From Photobacterium galatheae (GTDB taxonomy: Bacteria > Pseudomonadota > Gammaproteobacteria > Enterobacterales > Vibrionaceae), in NCBI RefSeq assembly GCF_000695255.1, contig NZ_JMIB01000004.1, positions 124,001-188,000 of the forward strand: 64,000 nt of DNA. Reading direction: 5' to 3'. The position numbers and the translations under genes are program-made. Each line of letters starts with the position of its first letter. Position 1 is the stretch's first letter. Below are positions 47,576-55,913 of the stretch, piece after piece. Below the pieces are notes generated by a model. The model was not told where the DNA came from, did no database searches, and worked only from the letters and a program-made list of their open reading frames with translations.

Positions 47576-48449
47576 GAACAATCATATTCATCCCCGTTCC
47601 GATGAAGCGGTAGGCACCGATATTCCGGCTGAGCTGCTGGCGCAGCTCTATTTGCAGCGCGAAGATCTGTATCAGCAGGAACTCAGCCGGATTGCTGGCA
47701 TTGACACGCCAGAGGCGATGAACGCTGAGCTGGGCCGCTGGCTGGAAGAGGTACGTCACCCCGATGCGATGACTTCGGAAGATCCGGTCTGTTTTGATTA
47801 CGAAAACCGGTTTGATCAACGTTTTATGGGACACGAAATCCGTCAGTTCGTTCGGACCATGGATAATACCCAGCTCAAACAGCTTCACCTGAAAAAGCCA
47901 AAAACTTATGGTTCCGCGATTCCTTCTTGCCTGTTTGATCAAGCGAAAACGCTGCATGCGTGGGATGCACTGGCAATCTATCTGAAAGCTCAGATTCGCT
48001 GGTATCAGGATAATGAGATTGAACAGGCTTTCTATCATGATGAATTGCCTTATGGTCATTATGCGGCCGGAATGCTGGCAGAAGTACACAGCCGTTATAT
48101 TCCGCTGTACGTCGAGTACCTGAAGGCGCTGCCGTTGATGACCGAGTACGAAGGCACCGGCGAGCAAATCGATGCACTGTTCCAGCACTATTGGGACAAT
48201 CAGGATGAGATTGACGGTGGTTTTGAGGCGTTTCTGCCAGTACTCAAAGCCCGGTTGACTTTCGCTCGGGGTGATTTATGGGAAGAAAGCTTCTGTGAGT
48301 GGTGCGAAACGGGTATGCGGGAATGGCTGGATGATCATTCGGCGATAAAGCAAGCGCTGTGTGAGCAGGTCCAGGCTGAACTGACAGCGCTCGATGTTGA
48401 TCAGGATGATATTGAGAGCACAATAGATTTGATCGCTCATACAGATTGA
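47568..48449 (+). CDS. Soluble protein of unknown function (second of a coupled pair)
   Basis: A 293-aa, acidic, mostly helical protein. ATG 47568 is chosen (9 nt after a GAGGAGG at 47552-47558); the ATG at 47562 is closer than ideal. It has many aromatic and acidic residues (GHYAAGMLAEVHSRYIPLYVEY, WEESFCEWCETGMREWLDDH), one such stretch being helical-repeat-like. No domain recognised. It starts inside the end of the preceding gene and is followed by a strong terminator, so the two form a bicistronic unit. Confidence 0.7.
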   Translation: MSENNHIHPRSDEAVGTDIPAELLAQLYLQREDLYQQELSRIAGIDTPEAMNAELGRWLEEVRHPDAMTSEDPVCFDYENRFDQRFMGHEIRQFVRTMDNTQLKQLHLKKPKTYGSAIPSCLFDQAKTLHAWDALAIYLKAQIRWYQDNEIEQAFYHDELPYGHYAAGMLAEVHSRYIPLYVEYLKALPLMTEYEGTGEQIDALFQHYWDNQDEIDGGFEAFLPVLKARLTFARGDLWEESFCEWCETGMREWLDDHSAIKQALCEQVQAELTALDVDQDDIESTIDLIAHTD

Positions 48450-48476
48450 TGGGGTCGAATCAGCGCATTTGAAATC

Positions 48477-48505
48477 AAACGGAAGGCAATTGCCTTCCGT
48501 TTTTA
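48477..48505 (+). terminator. Terminator between the unknown pair and the TetR gene
   Basis: Perfect palindromic stem AAACGGAAGGCAA / TTGCCTTCCGTTT followed by a T-run. It lies between convergent genes and can serve both strands. Confidence 0.88.
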
Positions 48506-48584
48506 TCTCCGTCATCTCATGCAGTCCGGGCACCGGAAATGGTCTGTCATATCCGCTGGCTGCTGAACTGATGGCCGAAAGGTT

Positions 48585-49166
48585 TTAATTGGTCTGGATA
48601 TTCTTCAGCAATTCCGCACTCAGTTCTCGTAAAACCCCGGGGGCTGGGCGGGTGTGGGAAAACGCCCGAATGCCATAAATCCCCATCACGAGGAAACGGG
48701 CCAGTTGTTCTGCTGTGCGTGATGTGGCGATCTCTCCTGAACGAAGTGCCTGTTCAAATTGGATGGTGAACAGATTCTCCCATGTGCGGAGCATGGTACT
48801 GATCATGCATTCGATCTCTTCATCCTGCTGTGCCAGCTCACTGAGTGCCTTCTGTAACAGGCAATCTTTAATGTTTTCCTGCTCGCATTCCGTCACCATT
48901 TGATCCAGATAAGCTGCAATGCCAGCCATCACCGTAGGTTGATGATCAAACAGGGCTTGAAATGCTTCGCCACGCTCAGACTGGTATTGCTCCAGCGCAG
49001 CGATCAACAACCCGCGTTTATTGGTGAAGGCACAATAAATCGACCCCGGGTGCAGCCCGGTTGCCTGTTTGAGATCCTGCATACTGGTTTTGCTGTATCC
49101 CTTCGCAATAAAAGCATCCATGGCTGAATGTAATACCGCTTTGCGGTCAAATTCGGCACTGCGCAT
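48585..49166 (-). CDS. TetR-family repressor of the adjacent old yellow enzyme gene
   Basis: A 193-aa TetR-type regulator. The N-terminal helix-turn-helix is AFIAKGYSKTSMQDLKQATG and HPGSIYCAFTNKRGLL (about residues 18-55); the C-terminal ligand domain has two cysteines (TECEQENIKDCLLQKAL) that could sense electrophiles, as in NemR. I start at ATG 49166 because the longer reading (to 49223) would run through the operators. Divergent from the enzyme gene, with three matching operators between them, so it probably represses both. Confidence 0.85.
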   Translation of the reverse strand: MRSAEFDRKAVLHSAMDAFIAKGYSKTSMQDLKQATGLHPGSIYCAFTNKRGLLIAALEQYQSERGEAFQALFDHQPTVMAGIAAYLDQMVTECEQENIKDCLLQKALSELAQQDEEIECMISTMLRTWENLFTIQFEQALRSGEIATSRTAEQLARFLVMGIYGIRAFSHTRPAPGVLRELSAELLKNIQTN

Positions 49167-49211
49167 CAATTTTCTCTGTATCCATAAAGCTTGCAGGGAT
49201 TTTAACTGATC

Positions 49212-49227
49212 TTGAACAAGCATTCAA
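49212..49227 (+). promoter_or_regulatory. TetR operator, copy 1
   Basis: TTGAACAAGCATTCAA: inverted half-sites TTGAA / TTCAA. First of three related 16-mers between the divergent TetR and enzyme genes. Confidence 0.75.
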
Positions 49228-49234
49228 AAAATAC

Positions 49235-49250
49235 TTGAACGTCCATTCAA
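49235..49250 (+). promoter_or_regulatory. TetR operator, copy 2
   Basis: TTGAACGTCCATTCAA, extended by one more pair to CTTGAA...TTCAAG. Its start is 23 nt after the start of copy 1. Confidence 0.78.
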
Positions 49251-49261
49251 GATCGACTAAT

Positions 49262-49277
49262 TTGAATGGGCATTCAA
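49262..49277 (+). promoter_or_regulatory. TetR operator, copy 3
   Basis: TTGAATGGGCATTCAA, the most symmetric of the three (TTGAATG / CATTCAA). Its start is 27 nt after the start of copy 2, and its end is about 23 nt before the enzyme's ATG. Confidence 0.8.
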
Positions 49278-49300
49278 GAAATAAAGACATGGTGTACCCT

Positions 49301-50341
49301 ATGGAAAACTTGTTTCAACCTGTTGAACTGAATGGTTCTATCACACTCAAAAACCGCATTCTGATGGCGCCTTTAACCCGTTGTATGGCAGACGATGATC
49401 TGGTGCCGACTCAGGCGATGGTCGATTATTACGCTCGTCGTGCCGATACCGGCCTGATAATCTCTGAAGCCACCATTATCCGTCCGGACGGGCAGGGTTA
49501 TCCGAACACGCCGGGGTTGTACACACCGGCACAAATTGCCGGCTGGCGTAAAGTCACCGACAAGGTGCATGAAAACGGCGGCAAAATTTTTGCTCAGTTA
49601 TGGCATACCGGCCGTGTAGCGCATCCGCATTTCTTTGGTGGAGAATTCGTTCTGGCACCATCTGCTCTGGGTGTCGAAGGCACGGTGCCACGTATGCGTG
49701 AGTTGAATTACGTCGTACCGAAAGCCGCCACGAAAGAAGAGATTGAGGAACTGGTGGCAGACTATGCGCAGGCGGCGATCAATGCGCTGGAAGCGGGCTT
49801 TGACGGCATTGAAATCCACGGTGCAAACGGCTATCTGATTGATCAGTTCCTGCATTACAGCAGTAATGTGCGTGACGATGCGTTCGGTGGTACGCCAGAG
49901 AATATGGCACGTTTCCCACTGGCTGTGGTTGATGTCATTGTGGACGCGATTGGTGAAGATCGCACGGCGCTGCGTCTGTCACCGGGGGCTTATTTTAATA
50001 TGGCACCGGATGTCCGCGACCGTGAAGTGTTTGACTATCTGCTGGCTGAACTGGAAAAACGTGCTCTGGCTTATCTGCATGTGGGCATTTTTGATGACGG
50101 CATGACGTTTGATACGCTGGGCGGGACAGCGTCTGAATATATGCGTGCTCGTTACAGCCAGACGCTGGTGGGTGTCGGCGGCTTTACACCGGAAACGGGT
50201 AGTCAGGCGGTTGCTGACGGGAAGTTTGATCTGCTGGCGATTGGTCGTCCGCTGATCGCTAACCCGGATTATGTGGCCAAAGTGAAAGCTGGCGAAGCAT
50301 TGACTGAGTATTCAGAGACCATGCTGGCAGAGCTGGTTTAA
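49301..50341 (+). CDS. Old yellow enzyme family NADH:flavin oxidoreductase (NemA-like ene-reductase)
   Basis: A 346-aa FMN-dependent ene-reductase of the old yellow enzyme family, which reduces activated alkenes, nitro compounds or N-ethylmaleimide. FMN-side motif NRILMAPLTR (about 18-27). His173 and Asn176 of the substrate-binding HxxN pair and Tyr178 lie in EIHGANGYLIDQFL. C-terminal FMN phosphate site VGVGGFTPET and LLAIGRPLIANPD. ATG 49301 gives the usual MENLFQPVEL start; an ATG at 49289 would add four residues. The TetR gene faces it across the triple operator. Confidence 0.88.
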   Translation: MENLFQPVELNGSITLKNRILMAPLTRCMADDDLVPTQAMVDYYARRADTGLIISEATIIRPDGQGYPNTPGLYTPAQIAGWRKVTDKVHENGGKIFAQLWHTGRVAHPHFFGGEFVLAPSALGVEGTVPRMRELNYVVPKAATKEEIEELVADYAQAAINALEAGFDGIEIHGANGYLIDQFLHYSSNVRDDAFGGTPENMARFPLAVVDVIVDAIGEDRTALRLSPGAYFNMAPDVRDREVFDYLLAELEKRALAYLHVGIFDDGMTFDTLGGTASEYMRARYSQTLVGVGGFTPETGSQAVADGKFDLLAIGRPLIANPDYVAKVKAGEALTEYSETMLAELV

Positions 50342-50368
50342 ATAAATCATTTCCCTGAACTGGATGAG

Positions 50369-50401
50369 AAAACGGAAGGCAGCCGCCTTCCGTTTTTGTT
50401 T
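50369..50401 (+). terminator. Terminator after the old yellow enzyme gene
   Basis: Stem AAAACGGAAGGC / GCCTTCCGTTTT with loop AGCC, then a T-run. The stem sequence is close to the terminator at 48477-48505. Confidence 0.88.
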
Positions 50402-50472
50402 CAGCCTGATCTCGTTGCGACGATGTGACATCGGCACCCCAAAAGCGATACATTGTGATTGATTGAAGATGC

Positions 50473-51732
50473 ATGACAGGTGCGATGACCGTGATTGAAA
50501 TGAAACGCCCTCAGGATCTGGCGCGTTTACGTCGCCTGGCTTTGTCTGCTCAGGGCTTGCTCCATACGCAGCCTTTCGGACGGGGCATACAGGGAGCAAG
50601 GAAAGCCATTGCACATTTAGGGTATGTGCAGATCGATACAATTTCTGTGGTGGAACGAGCGCATCACCATGTTTTACAGGCCAGAGTTCCAAATTTTAAG
50701 CCGGAGATGACGCATCAAATGTTGTTGAATGGCGATATTTTTGAGTACTGGACGCATGCGGCGGCGTTGATTCCGATCGACGATTTTCGGTTCTCCTTAC
50801 CCTATAAACACGCCCTGAAATCTGGTCAGACGCACTGGTATAAAGCACGTGATCACAAGCTTATGCATGAGTTGCTGGCACAGATTCGTTCAGATGGCCC
50901 GATACGTTCCCGTGATATAGAAAGTAATCCTTCGAAGCGAGCGGGCTGGTGGGATTGGAAACCGGCCAAAAAGGCGCTGGAGCAGCTGTATATGGAAGGC
51001 GATCTGATGGTCAGTCACCGAGACGGTTTCCAAAAAACTTACGATTTAACTGAACGGGTATTGCCTGATCATGTCAATACGAAGATGCCCAGCCTGGAGG
51101 CGTTTGCCGAGCACTTGCTGAACCGGCAATTACGCTGTCATGGTTTTGTTTCACTCAAAGGGCTGACTTACCTGCGGCGAATTCCCGGGCTTCGAAAAGC
51201 AGTGAAGATACTGGTGACGGAAAAATTAGCGTCCGGTGATTTAGAGCAGGTGTGTGTCAGCAGCGGTGAGGTTTTTGTTCTGGAAACCGGTGCACTGGAG
51301 CGTCCGATTCCCCGTCTGAACAACCGCATGCAGATCCTTTCGCCATTCGACAACAGTGTCATTCAGCGTGACCGGCTGAAAGCGTTGTTCCACTACGATT
51401 ATCAGATTGAATGCTATGTGCCCGCCGCCAAGCGTCAGTATGGCTATTTCTGTTTACCGTTACTGTATCGCGGTGAATTCATCGGACGGATGGATTGTAA
51501 AGCACACCGGAAAATCAGCCATTTCGAGATCAAATCATTGCACGTTGAACATCATTCCTTTGATGACGAGCGGATCATCGCGGCATTTGCAGAAGCTATC
51601 GGGCAATTCTGTCAGTTTCAGGCCTGCCGCACTGTGTCTCTGACCCAGGCCCATCCCAAACATCTTGCGGGGCGTTTGCAAAGTGTTCTGAAACGGCTGG
51701 GAGACAATCAGGAATGCGTGGCAGAAAAATAA
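50473..51732 (+). CDS. YcaQ/AlkX-type winged-helix DNA glycosylase
   Basis: A 419-aa protein of the HTH_42/YcaQ family, DNA glycosylases that unhook DNA interstrand crosslinks and excise bulky alkyl adducts. The catalytic QxD motif is Gln53-Ile-Asp55 in GYVQIDTISVV, the variant seen in YcaQ rather than the QxQ of AlkZ from antibiotic producers. Other family blocks are FEYWTHAAALIPIDDF and RNRMQILSPFDN-like LNNRMQILSPFDNSV. ATG 50473 is used; ATG 50485 would remove four residues. No operon partner seen. Confidence 0.85.
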   Translation: MTGAMTVIEMKRPQDLARLRRLALSAQGLLHTQPFGRGIQGARKAIAHLGYVQIDTISVVERAHHHVLQARVPNFKPEMTHQMLLNGDIFEYWTHAAALIPIDDFRFSLPYKHALKSGQTHWYKARDHKLMHELLAQIRSDGPIRSRDIESNPSKRAGWWDWKPAKKALEQLYMEGDLMVSHRDGFQKTYDLTERVLPDHVNTKMPSLEAFAEHLLNRQLRCHGFVSLKGLTYLRRIPGLRKAVKILVTEKLASGDLEQVCVSSGEVFVLETGALERPIPRLNNRMQILSPFDNSVIQRDRLKALFHYDYQIECYVPAAKRQYGYFCLPLLYRGEFIGRMDCKAHRKISHFEIKSLHVEHHSFDDERIIAAFAEAIGQFCQFQACRTVSLTQAHPKHLAGRLQSVLKRLGDNQECVAEK

Positions 51733-51742
51733 GGGCGGGAAG

Positions 51743-51773
51743 CCTGTGAATGAACATGGTGTTCATTCACAGG
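51743..51773. terminator. Long perfect hairpin between convergent genes
   Basis: Stem CCTGTGAATGAACA / TGTTCATTCACAGG (14 bp) with loop TGG. No strong T-run on either side. Position between the convergent YcaQ-like and SEC-C genes suggests a shared terminator or 3' barrier. Confidence 0.6.
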
Positions 51774-51812
51774 TGGTATCAAAGCGTCAGTCAGCGTGAA
51801 CACACGCGAGGA

Positions 51813-52145
51813 TTAACCGCAGCACTTTTTGTATTTTTTGCCACTGCCGCACAAGCACGGATCGTTGCGGTTTGGTGTTTTATCAAATGTGATGGTGGCG
51901 GGTTTATTCAGCACCGTATCCAGCTCAACCGTATTTTCTTCCTGAGACGCATCCACGACAATATGGGCCACGATCGCGTGCTCTGCAACGATTGCTTCAA
52001 TTTCTGCTTTCCGTGCTTCGGTATTGACCACAACAGTCACCGGCGCTTCTTCGGTACCGGCTTTGACGTGACGGTTGACGTTATAGCCTGACTGAGCATG
52101 GTTTTGCATCACATCGATGCGGCCTTTGAAAAAAAATTTTGACAT
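51813..52145 (-). CDS. SWIM/SEC-C motif protein, PBPRA1643 family
   Basis: A 110-aa protein ending in the metal-binding SEC-C motif [16 protein letters not shown] (about residues 95-110), the zinc motif also found at the tail of SecA. The first 90 residues are a small alpha/beta domain ([35 protein letters not shown]). The match is to the small stand-alone family named after a Photobacterium gene. Function unknown; binding to ribosome or SecB-like partners is only inferred from the motif. Confidence 0.88.
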   Translation of the reverse strand: MSKFFFKGRIDVMQNHAQSGYNVNRHVKAGTEEAPVTVVVNTEARKAEIEAIVAEHAIVAHIVVDASQEENTVELDTVLNKPATITFDKTPNRNDPCLCGSGKKYKKCCG

Positions 52146-52243
52146 TGGAGACTCATCACTTGTTGGTATGACGTAACAGAGCGGCGATTATACGCAGAAT
52201 TGGTCACGGATAAAGCAAGGATGAAACAAACACACAGACAACA

Positions 52244-52269
52244 AAACCTTCAGGCCATGCTGAAGGTTT
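52244..52269 (-). terminator. Hairpin terminator downstream of the SDR gene
   Basis: Stem AAACCTTCAG / CTGAAGGTTT with a 6-nt loop. On the minus strand it is followed by a T-rich stretch (TGTTGT), so it probably ends the SDR transcript. Confidence 0.65.
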
Positions 52270-52323
52270 GCTCCTTGGTGATTCAAAGTGTGCTGTGATT
52301 TGTTCTGAGGTTTCCGGGCTGAT

Positions 52324-53052
52324 TCACAGCCCATACCCGCCGCTCACCTCCAGAACGGCATTTCGCATCGCAATCGACTGATCAGAAAGTAAGAATGCAA
52401 TCGCCCCAATCTGATCGTCTGGTGACAGAACCCGGCCAAGCGCAGTTTGATCGAGTGAAGCAAACAGCGCTTTCTGTTGTTCAGTCGTCATCCCAGCTTT
52501 GGATTGAATTTCTGTCGCGGTGACTCCCGGGCGGACAGCGTTGATCCGAATACCATCAGCGGCGAATTCAAGATTGGCGACCCGGGCAATGGCTTCAAAA
52601 GCGGCTTTACTTGCCGAATAAATAGCGGCGCTGGCAAATGCGTTGGTGACCGCAATGCTCGAAACAAAGACCACACTGGACGGATTGTTGAGGATCGGGT
52701 GAAGTTGTTGCAGCGTGAACCAGGGCCCTTTGGTATTGATGTTCATGGTTAAATCAAAGGCTTCTTCTGTGGTGGTCAGAATCGATCCCGGATAGAAAAC
52801 GCCGGCGTTCAGCACCAGACCGTCTAAGCGAATGTTATCTGACTGGAGTGTGGCCGCCAATTGTTTGAGCTGGGCAGGATTGGCGCTGTCTGCGACATAA
52901 CCGGTACAGCCCAGCGTTTGTGCGACCTGATTGATTCTGTCCTGGTTACGGCCTGTAATGATCACGCGGTGGCCGGTGTTGACCAGATGTTCCGCCAGCG
53001 CTTTGCCAATACCCGATGTGCCGCCAGTGACTAAAATTGTTTTTCCATTCAT
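52324..53052 (-). CDS. Short-chain dehydrogenase/reductase (SDR)
   Basis: A 242-aa classical SDR. NAD(P)-binding TGGTSGIGKAL near residues 8-18 and LNAG motif (LVLNAGVFYPG). Catalytic Ser-Tyr-Lys are in VFVSSIAV and AIYSASKAAFEA; VRPGVTATEI follows. The basic residues after the first strand (ITGRNQDRI) suggest NADP. ATG 53052 has GGAG about 6 nt upstream; the longer frame to 53103 adds no family sequence. Divergent from a LysR gene, which probably controls it. Confidence 0.87.
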   Translation of the reverse strand: MNGKTILVTGGTSGIGKALAEHLVNTGHRVIITGRNQDRINQVAQTLGCTGYVADSANPAQLKQLAATLQSDNIRLDGLVLNAGVFYPGSILTTTEEAFDLTMNINTKGPWFTLQQLHPILNNPSSVVFVSSIAVTNAFASAAIYSASKAAFEAIARVANLEFAADGIRINAVRPGVTATEIQSKAGMTTEQQKALFASLDQTALGRVLSPDDQIGAIAFLLSDQSIAMRNAVLEVSGGYGL

Positions 53053-53211
53053 AGGACGCTCCGTTGTTTGCATGTGGTTGTGTATGGTTGCGCATATTTG
53101 CATTGATGTGAGGAGAATATCAGCTTGATTGGTGCGTCATAAGATACCAATATAGATACAAAATGGTGCTGAAATGGAAACAAAGGGCTGGAGATGGGAG
53201 CTGGAATCGAC

Positions 53212-54105
53212 ATGTCATATATGAATCTGCCGTTATTGCATGTGTTTCATCGGGTGGTGGAACATGGCAGTTTTCAGGCAGCAGCGAATGAGCTGAACTT
53301 GCCCCGCTCATCGGTCAGTAAGAAAGTCAGACAACTGGAAATGTTTGTTGGCCAGCCTTTGCTGCATCGTTCCACACGGCAACTACATCTGACGGATGTC
53401 GGCCGGAATTTACTCTTGGGCACGGGCGATCTCCGGGCTGTGCTTTCGAACCTGCATGGCATTATGGATGAAACTCAGGATGTGCCAAAAGGGCGGGTTA
53501 AAATCAGTGCCAGTATCCTCATGGGGCAGTGTTTTCTGGTGCCCCTTTTGAAACAGCTTCGTCAGACGTATCCAGAGATTATGATTGAGCTGAGTCTGGA
53601 TGATCAGATGGTCGATTTGCTGGAACAGAACGTTGATATTGCGATCCGCATCGGCCAGTTGCCTGATTCGTCATTGATTGCCCGGAGAATCGGAGAAAAA
53701 TGCTGGGGGTGGTTTGCCGCTGAAAGCTATTTGTCTGAACGGGGGGAGCCGGTGTCTCCGCAGGAACTGGCGCAGCATGATTGCCTGGTGTTCGGTAATG
53801 CAACCAGCACCTTTAATTTCTGGCCTTTTCAGGATGTATCGGGTCAGACCGAATCGATTGAAGTAACGCCTGCCATTCAGACGGACAACAGCCGGGTACT
53901 GGTCGACATGGCCTGTGATGGTTTGGGTATTGTGATGGTTGACCCTTGGTTTGTCCGGAAGGAATGTCAGTCGGGTCAGTTAAGACCGGTGCTGACGCAT
54001 TGGCAACACCCGGACAGGAGTCCGATTCACTTGGTCTGTGTCGGCGAGCGCACCAAAGCATCGCAGGCGGTGTGGCAGTTTTTGCTGGAGCACTGGGCGC
54101 AATAA
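53212..54105 (+). CDS. LysR-family regulator, divergent from the SDR gene
   Basis: A 297-aa LTTR. The N-terminal winged HTH is VEHGSFQAAANELNLPRSSVSKKVRQLE, quoted in part as SFQAAANELNLPRSSVSKKV, and the co-inducer-binding fold follows from about residue 90. ATG 53212 (MSYMNLPLLHVF) has GGA about 7 nt upstream; the ATG at 53194 lies within purine-rich sequence without spacing. The short divergent gap to the SDR gene suggests direct control. A direct repeat AGATAC-N7-AGATAC sits in that gap. Confidence 0.85.
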   Translation: MSYMNLPLLHVFHRVVEHGSFQAAANELNLPRSSVSKKVRQLEMFVGQPLLHRSTRQLHLTDVGRNLLLGTGDLRAVLSNLHGIMDETQDVPKGRVKISASILMGQCFLVPLLKQLRQTYPEIMIELSLDDQMVDLLEQNVDIAIRIGQLPDSSLIARRIGEKCWGWFAAESYLSERGEPVSPQELAQHDCLVFGNATSTFNFWPFQDVSGQTESIEVTPAIQTDNSRVLVDMACDGLGIVMVDPWFVRKECQSGQLRPVLTHWQHPDRSPIHLVCVGERTKASQAVWQFLLEHWAQ

Positions 54106-54338
54106 ACTGAAATTTTCAGGAAAATGGATGGCAAGCCTTATGTTTTTGTCGGTTCTGTTCGCAGATATAGCCGTGAATTTTTTTCTTTCATTGCTTTGAG
54201 ATGAAGACATTCGCTTGTTGATGCCAATCAGCTATTTGATCACAACCATGATCGGGGTTGGGACAATTGCGGTATTAAGACAACAAAAAGTGTAAATTCT
54301 GTGTTTTCATCCCTGTTTGAAAGAAAAGGAGTTTCACC

Positions 54339-54701
54339 ATGTATACAGGCCAATGTCACTGTGGCAACGTCCGGTTAACCATTCCCAGACTGACTGAAAC
54401 CGCAACCCGGTGTAATTGCTCAATTTGCCGCCGTTATTCGACCCTGTGGGGTTATCTGACTGAATCTGAGGTTGATATCAGTGTGGGTCAGTATGGCACG
54501 CAGCAATATTCACATGGAGATCAGTGTATTGATTTCCATCGCTGCGGACATTGTGGCTGTGTGACGCATTATTCAACGACAACCAAAGTCGAAAGTGATC
54601 GCCTGGCTGTGAACTACCATCTGTTTTCTGTTCAAGACATCGCCTCAATTCGAATCCGGCTGTTCGATGGTGCAGATACATGGCAGTTCATGGATGAGTG
54701 A
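54339..54701 (+). CDS. GFA-family zinc protein (formaldehyde-activating enzyme fold)
   Basis: A 120-aa protein of the GFA/CENP-V family. Zinc ligands are visible as QCHCGN (Cys6, Cys8), CNCSIC (Cys25, Cys27, Cys30) and the later CGHCG (Cys69, Cys72). Glutathione S-hydroxymethyl transfer is known for only some members; most are uncharacterised. AGGAG precedes the ATG. Confidence 0.85.
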   Translation: MYTGQCHCGNVRLTIPRLTETATRCNCSICRRYSTLWGYLTESEVDISVGQYGTQQYSHGDQCIDFHRCGHCGCVTHYSTTTKVESDRLAVNYHLFSVQDIASIRIRLFDGADTWQFMDE

Positions 54702-55194
54702 AGTGAATCCGTGAACTTGATGAGTAACATTGAGGTGTGATGAAACAACTGGCGGCCAGTATGCCCTGAATCGCTCTGGCCGTTTGAAATACATCCGTAA
54801 ACCGTGGCGATATCCGGCACAGGAGATCGAGTGATCTGGATCGAATGGGGGAGTGAACGAAGGCATTTTGGGTGATTTCAAATTGTTGCCGTGCATTGGC
54901 AATGTTGTTTGAAATAGAATCTCAGGTGAATTGATTATTGATGTAATTTATTTCAGCGTAAAAATAATCGCTAAGTGAAAGATATTACAGATATTACAGA
55001 TATTTCACGGAAGTTTTTGTTGTTTTGAAAAATGAGAAATGCTCTTGGTTATTGAGTGAAATGTATATAAGGTTTGATAAAAAATTAAGGTGATATTTTT
55101 TTGCTCTATAGGGTGATGTCCCCTAGTCTTGATTTGCAGTTGAAATAAACACGTAGTACTCGCTTCTAACCATCCTATTCAAAGGAGCTAAGCT
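54702..55194 (+). other. AT-rich gene-free stretch with a 9-bp tandem repeat
   Basis: A 493-bp stretch without a credible gene. It becomes AT-rich toward the right. At 54981-55007 three near-copies of GATATTACA stand in tandem, framed by GTGAAA on the left and TTTCAC on the right. Promoter and leader of the exported-protein gene at 55195 must lie here. Confidence 0.5.
54981..55007 (+). repeat. Three 9-bp tandem repeats
   Basis: GATATTACA, GATATTACA, GATATTTCA in direct tandem, framed by an inverted GTGAAA / TTTCAC pair. Could be a regulatory binding array or a slippage-prone microsatellite. Confidence 0.7.
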
Positions 55195-55749
55195 ATGAAA
55201 AATTCATCTGGAAATAAAATAGCCGTCTCATGTTTTTTGGTTATATTGAGTATTTTCTCCATTCATGTGTTTGCAACACCACCAGTCGTCACTTGTACCG
55301 GAATACAGTCTGCAACCTATACACCGGGAATGAATGATGATCTGAAAACGATTGATGTTCAGGTCGAAACGACTTTTGCAAACTGTGTCCATTTACAACC
55401 GTTGCCTAAAATCATGTCAGGTTATTCAAATACAGAAGCTACTGTGGACGCTTCATGTAATGACCTTGGTGTTGCTGTTCCTAACCAGCGTACAATTATC
55501 TGGAGTAACGGGCAAAAAAGTAAAATTAACTATATTTCGACGGTCTCTATTGTGAATGGCCAGGTTGTCTTGACGTATGATGGTGTTGTGTTGAGTGGGC
55601 TCTATCAAGGGAGTTCGGTCTTTGGGAGTGTCACTGCAACGACTTTTATTGGCAATGAGCCTGTAGATGCATTGGTTGGTTGTGCAACCGATGAGGGAAT
55701 CAGTGGGAACTCCGGACCTGCATTTATGACCATCACACCAACCCTTTAA
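55195..55749 (+). CDS. Exported protein of unknown function
   Basis: A 184-aa protein with an N-terminal signal peptide (about 1-28, cleavage near HVFA-TPP). The mature part is beta-rich with four cysteines (TCTG, NCVH, SCND, GCAT) that could form two disulfides. AAGGAG stands about 9 nt before ATG. Base composition is richer in A/T than the flanks. No family recognised; possibly accessory or newly acquired. Confidence 0.7.
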   Translation: MKNSSGNKIAVSCFLVILSIFSIHVFATPPVVTCTGIQSATYTPGMNDDLKTIDVQVETTFANCVHLQPLPKIMSGYSNTEATVDASCNDLGVAVPNQRTIIWSNGQKSKINYISTVSIVNGQVVLTYDGVVLSGLYQGSSVFGSVTATTFIGNEPVDALVGCATDEGISGNSGPAFMTITPTL

Positions 55750-55810
55750 AAATACCACTGTTTCGTTTTCAGTCTGATTTCGGTTTTCGGGTGATGTCAG
55801 GAATGATGCC

Positions 55811-55842
55811 ATGCCGTCAGTGATCCACTGATGGCATTTTTC
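55811..55842 (+). terminator. Terminator after the exported-protein gene
   Basis: Stem ATGCCGTCAGTG / CACTGATGGCAT (12 bp, one G-T), 3-nt loop, then TTTTTC. Confidence 0.88.
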
Positions 55843-55913
55843 ATTCTTGTTGATCGGGAATGTTGATTTAATATGGCCGCGGGTTGAGGGAAACCGCTAA
55901 AGAAGGGGAAACA

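Noticed and set aside
47388-48188. 266-codon antisense frame across the two unknown genes
   Set aside because: The plus-strand reading has ribosome sites, coupling and a terminator; the antisense frame has none.
48477-50401. Similar ACGGAAGGC hairpins at 48477-48505 and 50369-50401 as a mobile repeat
   Set aside because: Both are rho-independent terminators with the common GGAAGGC/GCCTTCC stem; similarity outside the stem is lacking.
51750-52091. Plus-strand 113-codon frame opposite the SEC-C gene
   Set aside because: The minus strand has the recognisable SEC-C motif at its end, so the plus frame is a shadow.
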